Below are positions 1-5,045 of a stretch of DNA of 5,045 bases, piece by piece. The number at the start of each line of letters is the position of its first letter. The first letter of the stretch is position 1. The notes under the pieces were generated by a model. That model was not told where the DNA came from and ran no database searches. It saw nothing but the letters and a program-made list of their open reading frames with translations. A program made the translations under genes and the position numbers. The stretch lies in contig CABUGR010000112.1 in NCBI GenBank assembly GCA_902491135.1, forward strand, positions 1 through 5,045, given 5' to 3'. The stretch comes from an uncultured Collinsella sp. (GTDB lineage Bacteria; Actinomycetota; Coriobacteriia; Coriobacteriales; Coriobacteriaceae).

Positions 1-357
1 CCCTGCCGCCTTTTGCGCAGCGAGCGAGGTGGATGATCCGGGCACGCGCATCATGTCGCCAAAGGTGGTGATGATGGCGCCGTCTATGTTGGCGAGCGCG
101 ATTGCGTGGTCGATGTCGCGGTTGGCGGTGACGCAGACGGGGCAGCCCGGGCCGCTCAGCAGCTTGAGCCCGGCCGGCATAATGGAGCGAAAGCCATAGC
201 GCCCGATGCTCACGGTATGCGTGCCGCAGACTTCCATAAGGTTGATGGCGCGGTCGCCGACAAGCTCATGAATGCGCTCGATGAGCTCGCGAGCCAGCTT
301 GGGATCGCGGAATGCCGAGAAGTCGATACCGGAGCGAGCCGGCTGCTCGGGCGCCAC
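1..357 (-). CDS. hypD: HypD, [NiFe]-hydrogenase maturation protein (N-terminal part, runs off the left edge)
   Basis: HypD is a [4Fe-4S] protein that pairs with HypC to form the scaffold where the Fe(CN)2CO group of [NiFe] hydrogenases is built in the cytoplasm. The first 119 residues are visible, of a family length near 370; the reading frame is open to base 1. Three HypD signatures are present in order: MEVCGTHT at about residues 41-48 (Cys44), GPGCPVCVT at 69-77 (Cys72 and Cys75), and TFGDMMRVPGS at 98-108. The start is a GTG at 355-357. It shares its first base with the last base of the hypC TAG stop and has a GGAGG seven bases upstream inside hypC. The spacing to the MEVCGTHT motif fits other HypD proteins. 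The overlap implies translation coupled to hypC. The [4Fe-4S] ligands of the family lie beyond the window edge. Confidence 0.96.
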   Translation of the reverse strand, partial: MAPEQPARSGIDFSAFRDPKLARELIERIHELVGDRAINLMEVCGTHTVSIGRYGFRSIMPAGLKLLSGPGCPVCVTANRDIDHAIALANIDGAIITTFGDMMRVPGSSTSLAAQKAAG

Positions 358-617
358 TAGTAAGCCTCCGCCGGGTTGGTGGCAAGCTGATCTTCTTCGA
401 CCAGCTCGGACATGGCATTAACAAGCTCGAGCGTTTCCCGTGCTTCCTGCTCGTCGACAATCTGGATGCCAAAGCCGGCGTGTACGAGAATGTAGTCGCC
501 AACCTGCGCCGTCGGCACGAGTCGCAGCGACACGGGGCGCTCGACGCCCATCATGTCGACGGTGGCCTTGAGGTCGTCGTCGCGTTTGACTACTTTACCG
601 GGAACGGCAAGGCACAT
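357..617 (-). CDS. hypC: HypC/HybG-family hydrogenase assembly chaperone
   Basis: This 86-residue protein has the family's usual length. HypC binds HypD while the Fe(CN)2CO unit is assembled, then chaperones the hydrogenase large-subunit precursor. The diagnostic N-terminus MCLAVPGKV is intact and includes the essential Cys2, exposed after removal of Met1. The beta-barrel core is recognisable from the VDMMGVERPVSLRLVP stretch (about residues 20-35) and the VGDYILVHAGFGIQIVD stretch (about 39-55). A C-terminal helix rich in Glu and Leu follows. The ATG at 615-617 is preceded by AAAGGGGA about six bases upstream. It is the second-to-last maturation gene visible in the minus-strand operon, 131 nt after hypF and overlapping hypD by one base. 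It lacks the longer C-terminal tail of some homologues. Confidence 0.97.
   Translation of the reverse strand: MCLAVPGKVVKRDDDLKATVDMMGVERPVSLRLVPTAQVGDYILVHAGFGIQIVDEQEARETLELVNAMSELVEEDQLATNPAEAY
365..369 (-). promoter_or_regulatory. Ribosome binding site of hypD, inside the hypC 3' end
   Basis: GGAGG on the minus strand lies seven bases before the GTG at 357. It supports the GTG rather than an internal ATG as the hypD start, because the ATG that begins the MEVCGTHT motif would remove the conserved N-terminal helix. Confidence 0.75.
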
Positions 618-663
618 ATTGTTCCCCTTTTATACGCTTTGCGCTGGACGGGCGCTCGATAAT

Positions 664-694
664 CCATCAGTTGATGGTAGCGCTCGCGGGCGCT
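664..694. repeat. Two adjacent dyads in the hypF-hypC spacer
   Basis: The 131-nt gap between the hypF stop and the hypC start has no gene. It holds two back-to-back inverted repeats. CCATCA-GT-TGATGG lies at 664-677. AGCGC and GCGCT arms flank a six-base loop at 679-694. A third, weaker GGCTG/CAGCC pair lies at 734-749, next to the hypF stop. None is followed by a T-run on the minus strand, so these do not look like an intrinsic terminator. They could be an operator, an mRNA processing or stability element, or chance. No convincing promoter for hypC was found here. Confidence 0.35.
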
Positions 695-748
695 GCGGGC
701 AAACGCGCTACACCTGTGAGACGGCGGCTTGTGGGCTGGCCGAACAGC

Positions 749-3220
749 CTATTGCGGTGCGACCTGTGCGAGGCGGGTGCGTGCGACTGCCGCCTGACCG
801 TAGGCGATGCAGCCGTCGTTAACGGGCACGGTTTGGGGGACGAGGACAGTAAGGCCTGCGCTTTTGAGCTCGCGGGTGAGGAGTTGAAGCAGAAGTCGGT
901 TCATGAACACGCCGCCCGAGAGCGCGACGGTATCGATGCCCTCGTGCACGCAGATATCGCTGGCGATGCGCGCCGAGGAGCGCGCGACGGCGACATGGAA
1001 GTCGAGTGCGAGCCTGTCGGCGGGCGCTCCGGCTTCAGTTCCTCCCAAAAGTGCCTCAAAGAGTGCTTTCTGATCCAGAACATCGGGGCCGTCCAGCCAC
1101 GATGGGCCAGATGCGAAATGGCCGGCGTTGTCGTCGGGAAAATGGGCGATTTCGTTGTCGAGCGCGCGCCAGGCGGCAGCCTCAAGCTCGATGGCGGGTT
1201 CGCCCTCGTAGGTTGCCTTGTCGCAGATGCCCAGAATTGCTGCCGCGGCATCAAAGAGACGCCCCATGCTGCTGGTACGCGGGCTGTTGATGTCGCGCTC
1301 GATCATGGTGGCTGTCACGCTGCGCGTTTGCTCGCCGAGGCTGTCCAAAAGCCGAGCGGTACCTGGGTGCTCGAGCAGGCCGAGCTCACTGAGCAGGGCA
1401 AAGGCGTTGCGGCGGGCGTCGCGCACGGAGGCCGCCCCACCGGGGAGCGCCCAGGTGCGCAAATGCGCGGCGCGCTCAAAGCCGCCAAGGCTGGCAACAA
1501 GAAACTCGCCGCCCCAAATGGTCCCATCGGTGCCGGCGCCGGTGCCGTCAAAGGCGATGCCAAGGACGCGCGCGTCGGTTGTAAGCTGGCCAGCGGCGAT
1601 GGCCTCGGCCATTACGCTCGCGATATGTGCATGATGGTGCTGCACCTCGACGAGCGGCAGATTGCATTTTCGCGTCTGCTCGCGCGCCCACTGGCTCGAT
1701 AGATAGCTGGGGTGCACATCGCAGGCCAAAGCGGCGGGCGCCAAGTCAAAGAGATCTTCCAAGCGCGTGCGCGCGGCGTTCCAGGCATCGAAGGTTTCGC
1801 CGTTTTCAACATCGCCGATATGCTGCGACACAAAACAGGTCGCTTCGCCGTTCGTCCCTTCACGCGTGAGCGCAATCGTGGCCTTTTGTTGCGGCCCGCA
1901 GGCGAGTACGCAGGACGGAGCGCCGTCGAGCGCCGGCAACGACAGCGGTTGCGGCGCATATCCGCGTGCACGACGTACGGGCATGACGTCGCCGTCGACC
2001 ACGCGTACCACGGAGTCGTCGTAGCGCGACAGGATCGCGCGGTCGTTGCCGAGCAGCGCGTCGGCGATGCCGGCGGCAACGAGATGCTCCCATGCAAGGG
2101 CGTCGTCGGTCTCGATGGGCTCTTCGCTCAGGTTTCCGCTGGTCATGACGAGCGCGTGCATACCGCAGGCTTCTGCCGCGGCAAACAACAGATGTTGAAG
2201 CGGCGTATAGGGGAGCATGACGCCGAGCTCGGGAAGGTCGTGCGCGACGGACGGTGCGAGTACGAGGGCGTCGGGAGAATCGCCGTCGCTCCCGCAAACA
2301 GCACGCCGGCGCAGCAACACAATGGGGCGGATACTGCCAGCGAGCAGATCGCGTTCAGCATCGTCGATATGACACAGGCGCTCGGTATCAGCAAGACTGC
2401 GCACCATGACGGCAAGTGGTTTGTTGCTGCGGCGTTTGCGACGGCGCAACTCGGCCACCGCTTGCTCGTTGGCAGCGTCACAGGCTAGATGGAATCCGCC
2501 CAGGCCCTTGATGGCGACGATGCCACCGCTGGCCAGCAGCTCAACGCAGCGCTCGATGATAGCGTCGCTGGCCTCGCGTGTGGTGCCGACGGTCGGTGTC
2601 GCGGACGAATTCCCGCACGCATCGCCGTTCACAGCCTCGCGCCACGTAATATGCGGCCCGCAATCAAAGCAGGCATCGGGCTGCGCGTGAAAACGCCGGT
2701 CGAGTGGGTCGGCATACTCCGCGGCGCAGGCGGGGCACATGGGGAAACGGTCCATCGAGGTAGCCGCTCGGTCATACGGCAGCGACCGGATGATGGTAAA
2801 GCGTGGGCCGCAGTTAGTGCAGTTGATAAAGGGGTAGTGATAGCGTCGGTCGGCGGGATCGAACAATTCGCGCAAGCAATCGTTGCAGGTGGCGATATCG
2901 GGCGAGACGAGCGTTGTGTGCGCGGTCTGGTCCTGCGACGCCACAATGCGAAAGCCCTGCTCGTTAGCGGCATCCCAGTTGCCGGGTGCTAGGTCTACAA
3001 CCTCGACATGCTCCACGCGAGACGCCGCAGGCGCATGCTCGGAAAGTGCGTCAACAAATTCGTCGAGCGACTCGCTTAGGGCGTGCGCCTCGATATGCAC
3101 GCCGTCGCCCGCGTTGAGCACCCAGCCGCAAATGCCGTGCGCCATGGCCTCGCGATACACAAACGGCCGCATGCCGACGCCCTGCACAATGCCCGTTACA
3201 TGGATATGCGCATGTCGCAT
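749..3220 (-). CDS. hypF: HypF carbamoyltransferase of [NiFe]-hydrogenase maturation
   Basis: HypF uses carbamoyl phosphate and ATP to carbamoylate the C-terminal Cys of HypE, which then yields the cyanide ligands of the hydrogenase iron. All domains of this 823-residue protein are present in order. The acylphosphatase domain has GIVQGVGMRPF at 10-20, with catalytic Arg18 and Asn36. Two zinc fingers follow, with Cys112/115/134/137 and Cys162/165/184/187. The YrdC-like nucleotide-binding domain begins near 231 and includes KRRSNKPLAVM (262-272) and VMTSGNLSEEPI (358-369). The Kae1-like carbamoyltransferase domain has VQHHHAH (526-532), AFDGTGAGTDGTIWGGE (556-572) and LSGGVFMN (767-774). It is somewhat longer than the usual 750-780 residues, partly because of a polar segment at about 195-217. 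An AAGGAGG just upstream supports the ATG. The gene follows nikR by 29 nt. Confidence 0.97.
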   Translation of the reverse strand: MRHAHIHVTGIVQGVGMRPFVYREAMAHGICGWVLNAGDGVHIEAHALSESLDEFVDALSEHAPAASRVEHVEVVDLAPGNWDAANEQGFRIVASQDQTAHTTLVSPDIATCNDCLRELFDPADRRYHYPFINCTNCGPRFTIIRSLPYDRAATSMDRFPMCPACAAEYADPLDRRFHAQPDACFDCGPHITWREAVNGDACGNSSATPTVGTTREASDAIIERCVELLASGGIVAIKGLGGFHLACDAANEQAVAELRRRKRRSNKPLAVMVRSLADTERLCHIDDAERDLLAGSIRPIVLLRRRAVCGSDGDSPDALVLAPSVAHDLPELGVMLPYTPLQHLLFAAAEACGMHALVMTSGNLSEEPIETDDALAWEHLVAAGIADALLGNDRAILSRYDDSVVRVVDGDVMPVRRARGYAPQPLSLPALDGAPSCVLACGPQQKATIALTREGTNGEATCFVSQHIGDVENGETFDAWNAARTRLEDLFDLAPAALACDVHPSYLSSQWAREQTRKCNLPLVEVQHHHAHIASVMAEAIAAGQLTTDARVLGIAFDGTGAGTDGTIWGGEFLVASLGGFERAAHLRTWALPGGAASVRDARRNAFALLSELGLLEHPGTARLLDSLGEQTRSVTATMIERDINSPRTSSMGRLFDAAAAILGICDKATYEGEPAIELEAAAWRALDNEIAHFPDDNAGHFASGPSWLDGPDVLDQKALFEALLGGTEAGAPADRLALDFHVAVARSSARIASDICVHEGIDTVALSGGVFMNRLLLQLLTRELKSAGLTVLVPQTVPVNDGCIAYGQAAVARTRLAQVAPQ

Positions 3221-3249
3221 GCGACCCTCCTTCGTTGAAATGTGTGCTG

Positions 3250-3762
3250 TTACAGCCCCAGGCTCTGCTTGGTGGCGGCGCAGGTGAGCTCGCCGTGCTT
3301 AACGCCGCGCAGGCCCAGCAGGCGGTCGGCTAGTTCGTAGACGCGCTCGCCACGGCCCTTGAGCGCCAGAATCTCCAGGCAGTTGTGGTGATCCAGATGC
3401 ACGTGCATGGTCGATACGATCTCGTCGGTGTAGTCGTGCTGCACTTCGTCCAGACGGCGCGTCAGGTCGCCGGTATGGTGGTCGTAAATCATGGTGAGCG
3501 ACCCGATAACATGCTCATCGGGCGTGCGCATCTGCTCCTTGGCGATCGAGGCGCGAATCAGGTCGCGCACGGCCTCGGAGCGGTTGGCCACGTCGCCGCG
3601 GCGCGCGATCTGCTCGTCAAAACGGCGCAGCAGGTCGTCGGGTGCGGTAACCGAAAAACGGACCAGCTCGGAGCCGGAGCCACTACAGTGGCAGCCCGCG
3701 TCACCGTCCGCCCCGTGCGGATGCTCGTGCTCGTACCCGCAGCTGTGCTCGTGTTCGGCCAC
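3250..3762 (-). CDS. nikR: NikR-family nickel-responsive regulator with a His/Cys-rich N-terminal extension
   Basis: This 170-residue protein joins a ribbon-helix-helix DNA-binding domain (about 32-72, ending in RSEAVRDLIRASI) to a C-terminal ACT-like nickel-sensing domain. Aligned by eye to E. coli NikR, the high-affinity nickel ligands are all kept: His109 (as His76), His120 and His122 in the HVH motif (as His87 and His89), and Cys128 (as Cys95). The end LRGVKHGELTC also matches the family. Arg35 and Ser37 lie on the strand that reads DNA in NikR. Unlike the about 133-residue E. coli protein, residues 1-31 form an added tail with six His and three Cys (EHEHSC, EHEHPH, CHC). The start is GTG, one base after the upstream gene's stop and with no strong ribosome site, so translation is probably coupled. 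No good in-frame start follows the tail, so the tail is likely real. Confidence 0.93.
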   Translation of the reverse strand: MAEHEHSCGYEHEHPHGADGDAGCHCSGSGSELVRFSVTAPDDLLRRFDEQIARRGDVANRSEAVRDLIRASIAKEQMRTPDEHVIGSLTMIYDHHTGDLTRRLDEVQHDYTDEIVSTMHVHLDHHNCLEILALKGRGERVYELADRLLGLRGVKHGELTCAATKQSLGL

Positions 3763-3763
3763 C

Positions 3764-4012
3764 TTACACCAGCTTCACGGAGCCGACGGAGTTGTGGTCG
3801 GCCTCGATGGCTTCCTCGTAGCCCTCGAGCGCGTCATGCGCCTCGTGGAGCGCGGCCATGGCGGCCTCGAGCTTGGCGCCGATGCGCTCCATGTCAAAAT
3901 TCTCGGTCGCATGCAGCAGCTGATGGCTCCACTCGTGAGCGAGCTCGATGGTGTCGTCGACCTGCTTGACGCTCACGGCAAGCTGGCTCATGTTCATTCC
4001 GACGTCATGCAT
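3764..4012 (-). CDS. Small helical protein of unknown function, first gene of the hyp operon
   Basis: I do not recognise this 82-residue protein. It has no signal peptide or membrane segment and looks almost entirely alpha-helical. It is acidic and rich in Ala, Glu and His, with two probable amphipathic helices (about 10-36 and 41-72) separated by ENFDMER, suggesting a helical hairpin or a dimeric bundle. His26, His30 and His34 are spaced i, i+4, i+8 on one helix face, and HEWSH at 26-30 fits HExxH. His56 and His59 lie on the second helix and His73 follows. The start is supported by AAAGGAGA about six bases before the ATG at 4010-4012; later ATGs at codons 6 and 8 lack such a site. Its TAA stop is one base from the nikR GTG, so the two are co-translated. 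A role in metal binding or hydrogenase maturation is inferred from context only. Confidence 0.85.
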   Translation of the reverse strand: MHDVGMNMSQLAVSVKQVDDTIELAHEWSHQLLHATENFDMERIGAKLEAAMAALHEAHDALEGYEEAIEADHNSVGSVKLV

Positions 4013-4037
4013 GGAAAATCTCCTTTTGTATGGGGCA

Positions 4038-4057
4038 GTTCAGTGGTTCAGATTTTA
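4038..4057 (-). promoter_or_regulatory. Candidate promoter and operator of the small gene-nikR-hyp operon
   Basis: On the minus strand, TAAAAT at 4052-4057 is one mismatch from the -10 consensus. It would start transcription near 4045 and give a leader of about 30 nt to the ATG at 4012. No good -35 box is seen 16-18 bases upstream. Directly downstream of the -10 box, at the expected start of transcription, is a tandem repeat CTGAAC-CA-CTGAAC (4038-4051), placed where a repressor would act. The E. coli NikR operator (GTATGA, 16 bases, TCATAC) is not present here. The gap between the upstream terminator and the gene leaves little other room for the promoter. Confidence 0.4.
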
Positions 4058-4080
4058 CTACGCCCGCTCTGTGCGCAGCT

Positions 4081-4122
4081 GCATAAGAAAACGGGTGCGA
4101 GTCTGTGCGACCCGCACCCGTT
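4081..4122 (-). terminator. Intrinsic terminator downstream of the thioredoxin gene
   Basis: A perfect 10-bp stem (arms 4090-4099 and 4113-4122, core ACGGGTGCG/CGCACCCGT) encloses a 13-nt loop in which GTC and GAC can add three pairs. Read on the minus strand, the stem runs straight into TTTCTTAT, giving an intrinsic terminator. Read on the plus strand it is followed by CACTGGGG, so it works in one direction only. It ends the thioredoxin transcript about 110 nt past its stop and insulates the hyp operon. The untranslated stretch 4123-4233 contains a short CCGTG/CACGG hairpin (4154-4169) and two copies of CGGTGCA (4167-4173 and 4191-4197), but no gene. Confidence 0.8.
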
Positions 4123-4233
4123 CACTGGGGGCTGTTTGTGACTACCATACTATCCGTGGTCGCACACGGTGCACCCAGAAGTCCGGCGAGCGGTGCAAAA
4201 GCGCTCATAGACGGCGGGTAAGTAACAAGCGTA

Positions 4234-4554
4234 TTACAGATGCTTCTCCAGCAGCGCCTGCAGCCTCGCCTTGGGCAGAGCGCCAACCGAGCGGTCAATC
4301 TCCTCGCCGTTCTTAAACACAATCAGCGTGGGGATGCTCATGACGCCATACTTCATGGCCAGGTCCTGGTTGTCGTCGACGTTGCATTTGGCAACGGCAA
4401 GCTTGCCCGCCAGCTCATCGGCAACCTCGTCAACGATGGGCGAGAGGGATCGACAAGGCCCGCACCACGGTGCCCAAAAATCGACTAGCACGGGCAGGCT
4501 GTCGTTAACGATGGAATCGAAGTTCTCGGGGGTAATCTGATTAATGTCAGCCAT
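4234..4554 (-). CDS. trxA: Thioredoxin
   Basis: Thioredoxin is a small cytoplasmic dithiol-disulfide oxidoreductase that reduces protein disulfides and is recharged by thioredoxin reductase. The 106 residues match the standard single-domain length. The active site WCGPC is at 30-34 (Cys31 and Cys34), the buried Asp is at 25 in VDFWAPW, and the cis-proline loop SIPT is at 73-76. The C-terminal GALPKARLQALLEKHL helix is also typical. Cys57, after the conserved Lys56, is an additional cysteine that E. coli Trx1 lacks. The frame is open further upstream to 4638, but the start is placed at the ATG at 4552-4554 because GGAGG lies five bases before it and MADINQITPENF is the normal thioredoxin beginning. 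It appears to be a single-gene transcript, closed by the terminator near 4081-4122 and divergent from the plus-strand gene at 4691. Confidence 0.96.
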   Translation of the reverse strand: MADINQITPENFDSIVNDSLPVLVDFWAPWCGPCRSLSPIVDEVADELAGKLAVAKCNVDDNQDLAMKYGVMSIPTLIVFKNGEEIDRSVGALPKARLQALLEKHL

Positions 4555-4559
4555 GGTGA

Positions 4560-4564
4560 CCTCC
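4560..4564 (-). promoter_or_regulatory. Ribosome binding site that fixes the thioredoxin start
   Basis: GGAGG on the minus strand lies five bases before the ATG at 4554. An alternative in-frame ATG (4564-4566) overlaps this site, and the farther start at 4638 would add a 28-residue tail not seen in thioredoxins. Confidence 0.8.
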
Positions 4565-4572
4565 ATAATGCG

Positions 4573-4589
4573 ACGCGGCTCGGCCGCGT
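4573..4589 (-). other. GC-rich hairpin in the thioredoxin 5' leader
   Basis: ACGCGGC and GCCGCGT form a perfect 7-bp stem with a three-base loop. It sits nine bases upstream of the thioredoxin ribosome binding site. In a transcript starting near 4602 it would fold in the 5' untranslated leader. It could stabilise the mRNA or tune translation, but no regulatory alternative fold is visible. Confidence 0.4.
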
Positions 4590-4608
4590 AAAACTCAGTA
4601 CGACCGTG

Positions 4609-4614
4609 CTTATA
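4609..4614 (-). promoter_or_regulatory. Possible -10 box of the thioredoxin gene
   Basis: TATAAG on the minus strand, preceded by GG, would give transcription from about 4602 and a leader of roughly 48 nt. The hexamer 17 bases upstream (TGGTTG) is a poor -35, so this is a weak call resting mainly on position. Confidence 0.3.
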
Positions 4615-4656
4615 CCCAGCCGATCGCAAAGCAACCACTCGCGGGCAGCTCTTTTA

Positions 4657-4662
4657 TATAAT
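4657..4662 (+). promoter_or_regulatory. -10 box of the divergent plus-strand gene
   Basis: A perfect TATAAT, in the AT-rich patch CTTTTATATAATGG, lies 28 bases before the ATG at 4691. A transcript from about 4669 would include the GGAGAG ribosome site at 4682-4687. No clear -35 is seen 17 bases upstream. The box is also A/T-rich on the minus strand, but there it is too far from the thioredoxin gene to be preferred over 4609-4614. Confidence 0.55.
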
Positions 4663-4690
4663 GGTGGGCACGCAAACGATTGGAGAGCGC

Positions 4691-5045
4691 ATGCCCACGT
4701 CACAAAGCCAGAAAAAAGAAGCCATCGCCCAGGCGGCCGAGCAGGAGCTCACATCGCTTGCGGTCCGTGGCGTGCGTATCGCGGGCAACGCGTGCTCGCC
4801 GATCGTGCTGGTCAAAGGCGATTTGGACGAGGCCGAGCGTTCGGGTGGCGAGCTTGCCGCCGGCCCGGATGGCGCGGCGTTGCGCAAGGCGCTTGGGGCC
4901 ATCGGCTACGCGCCCGAGGATTTTTGCGTGCTGGCAAGCGTCGCCGGCGTGGGTGACGGAGCGGTCGCGGTGGGCGAGACTCTGCCGTGCGAGCTGTTCC
5001 GTGAGGCGCTTGAGGCTTTGGACCCCGAGGCGGTGCTACTGCTGG
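4691..5045 (+). CDS. Unidentified protein, possibly uracil-DNA glycosylase-like (N-terminal part, runs off the right edge)
   Basis: The frame from the ATG at 4691 is open to the window end for 118 codons. It has a GGAGAG ribosome site five bases upstream and a TATAAT box before that. The first 20 residues form a polar Gln/Glu/Ala helix. A hydrophobic strand (SPIVLVKGD, about 37-45), a Gly-rich turn (GGELAAGPDG, about 52-61), a helix ending in IGYAPEDFCVLASV, and the segment GETLPCELFREALEALDPEAVLLL follow. This layout resembles the family 4/5 uracil-DNA glycosylase order: strand and motif A, the G-rich P/AG loop, the 'IG..R.DVYITN' strand, and the C-terminal helix before a 'P.vvvaLG' strand. 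However, the usual GE-PG motif A and the iron-sulfur cysteine pattern are not evident. If the similarity is real, it is a divergent member. There is no signal peptide or membrane segment. Confidence 0.8.
   Translation, partial: MPTSQSQKKEAIAQAAEQELTSLAVRGVRIAGNACSPIVLVKGDLDEAERSGGELAAGPDGAALRKALGAIGYAPEDFCVLASVAGVGDGAVAVGETLPCELFREALEALDPEAVLLL

Noticed and set aside
625..634. TATAAAA motif before hypC as a promoter
   Set aside because: A start about seven bases downstream would remove the hypC ribosome site, and no suitable -35 box is present.
671..1702. Long plus-strand open frame of 343 codons opposite hypF
   Set aside because: It is antisense to a complete, motif-bearing HypF. Its translation shows no recognisable domain, and long shadow frames are expected in GC-rich DNA.
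1712..2488. Second long plus-strand open frame opposite hypF
   Set aside because: Same reason: it lies wholly within hypF, has no family motif and no convincing ribosome site.
3923..3937. HEWSH in the small protein as a zinc metalloprotease active site
   Set aside because: The protein is only 82 residues and lacks any other feature of known metalloprotease folds, so the match is treated only as a possible metal-binding helix.
4013..4080. Canonical NikR operator (GTATGA, 16 bases, TCATAC)
   Set aside because: A GTATGG occurs at 4028-4033, but no matching half-site lies at the required distance.
4090..4122. Terminator hairpin acting on the plus strand as well
   Set aside because: On the plus strand the stem is followed by CACTGGGG rather than a T-run, and no plus-strand gene lies upstream.
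4555..4638. Upstream in-frame extension of thioredoxin
   Set aside because: It would add 28 residues not found in thioredoxins, crosses the predicted -10 box and leader hairpin, and is less well supported than the ATG with GGAGG at five bases.
1..5045. CRISPR arrays, tRNA or rRNA genes, insertion sequences, attachment sites
   Set aside because: No regularly spaced repeats, tRNA-like folds, transposase motifs or flanking terminal repeats were seen on either strand.

Overview
The window looks like chromosomal DNA from a GC-rich anaerobic actinobacterium, most likely a Collinsella-like member of the Coriobacteriia. This is inferred from the base composition, strong GGAGG-type ribosome binding sites, GTG starts, and a [NiFe]-hydrogenase maturation set beside a NikR-type regulator. 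No sequence search was possible, so the taxon is only a suggestion.

Almost everything is on the minus strand. From right to left (the direction of transcription), positions 4012 to 1 hold a small uncharacterised helical protein, a NikR-family nickel regulator, hypF, hypC and the start of hypD. The first two genes are 1 nt apart, nikR and hypF are 29 nt apart, hypF and hypC are 131 nt apart, and hypC and hypD overlap by one base. HypF makes the thiocarboxamide/cyanide precursor on HypE. HypC and HypD form the scaffold on which the Fe(CN)2CO unit of the hydrogenase is assembled. hypE is not in the window and may lie beyond the left edge; hypA and hypB, which deliver nickel, are also not seen.

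Upstream of this operon, a separate minus-strand transcript carries a complete thioredoxin gene (4234-4554) that ends at an intrinsic terminator near 4081-4122. The short stretch between that terminator and the small gene must hold the hyp operon promoter. It contains a -10-like box and a tandem CTGAAC repeat.

At the right edge, a divergent plus-strand gene starts at 4691 and runs off the window. It has a perfect TATAAT box upstream. Its product is not firmly recognised, but it faintly resembles the uracil-DNA glycosylase superfamily.

The most unusual part is the front of the hyp operon. The NikR has a 31-residue His/Cys-rich extension ahead of its DNA-binding domain. It is preceded by an 82-residue protein whose helix carries a HExxHxxxH histidine stripe. 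Together they suggest a nickel-handling and nickel-sensing module attached directly to hydrogenase maturation. The rest of the window is conventional.
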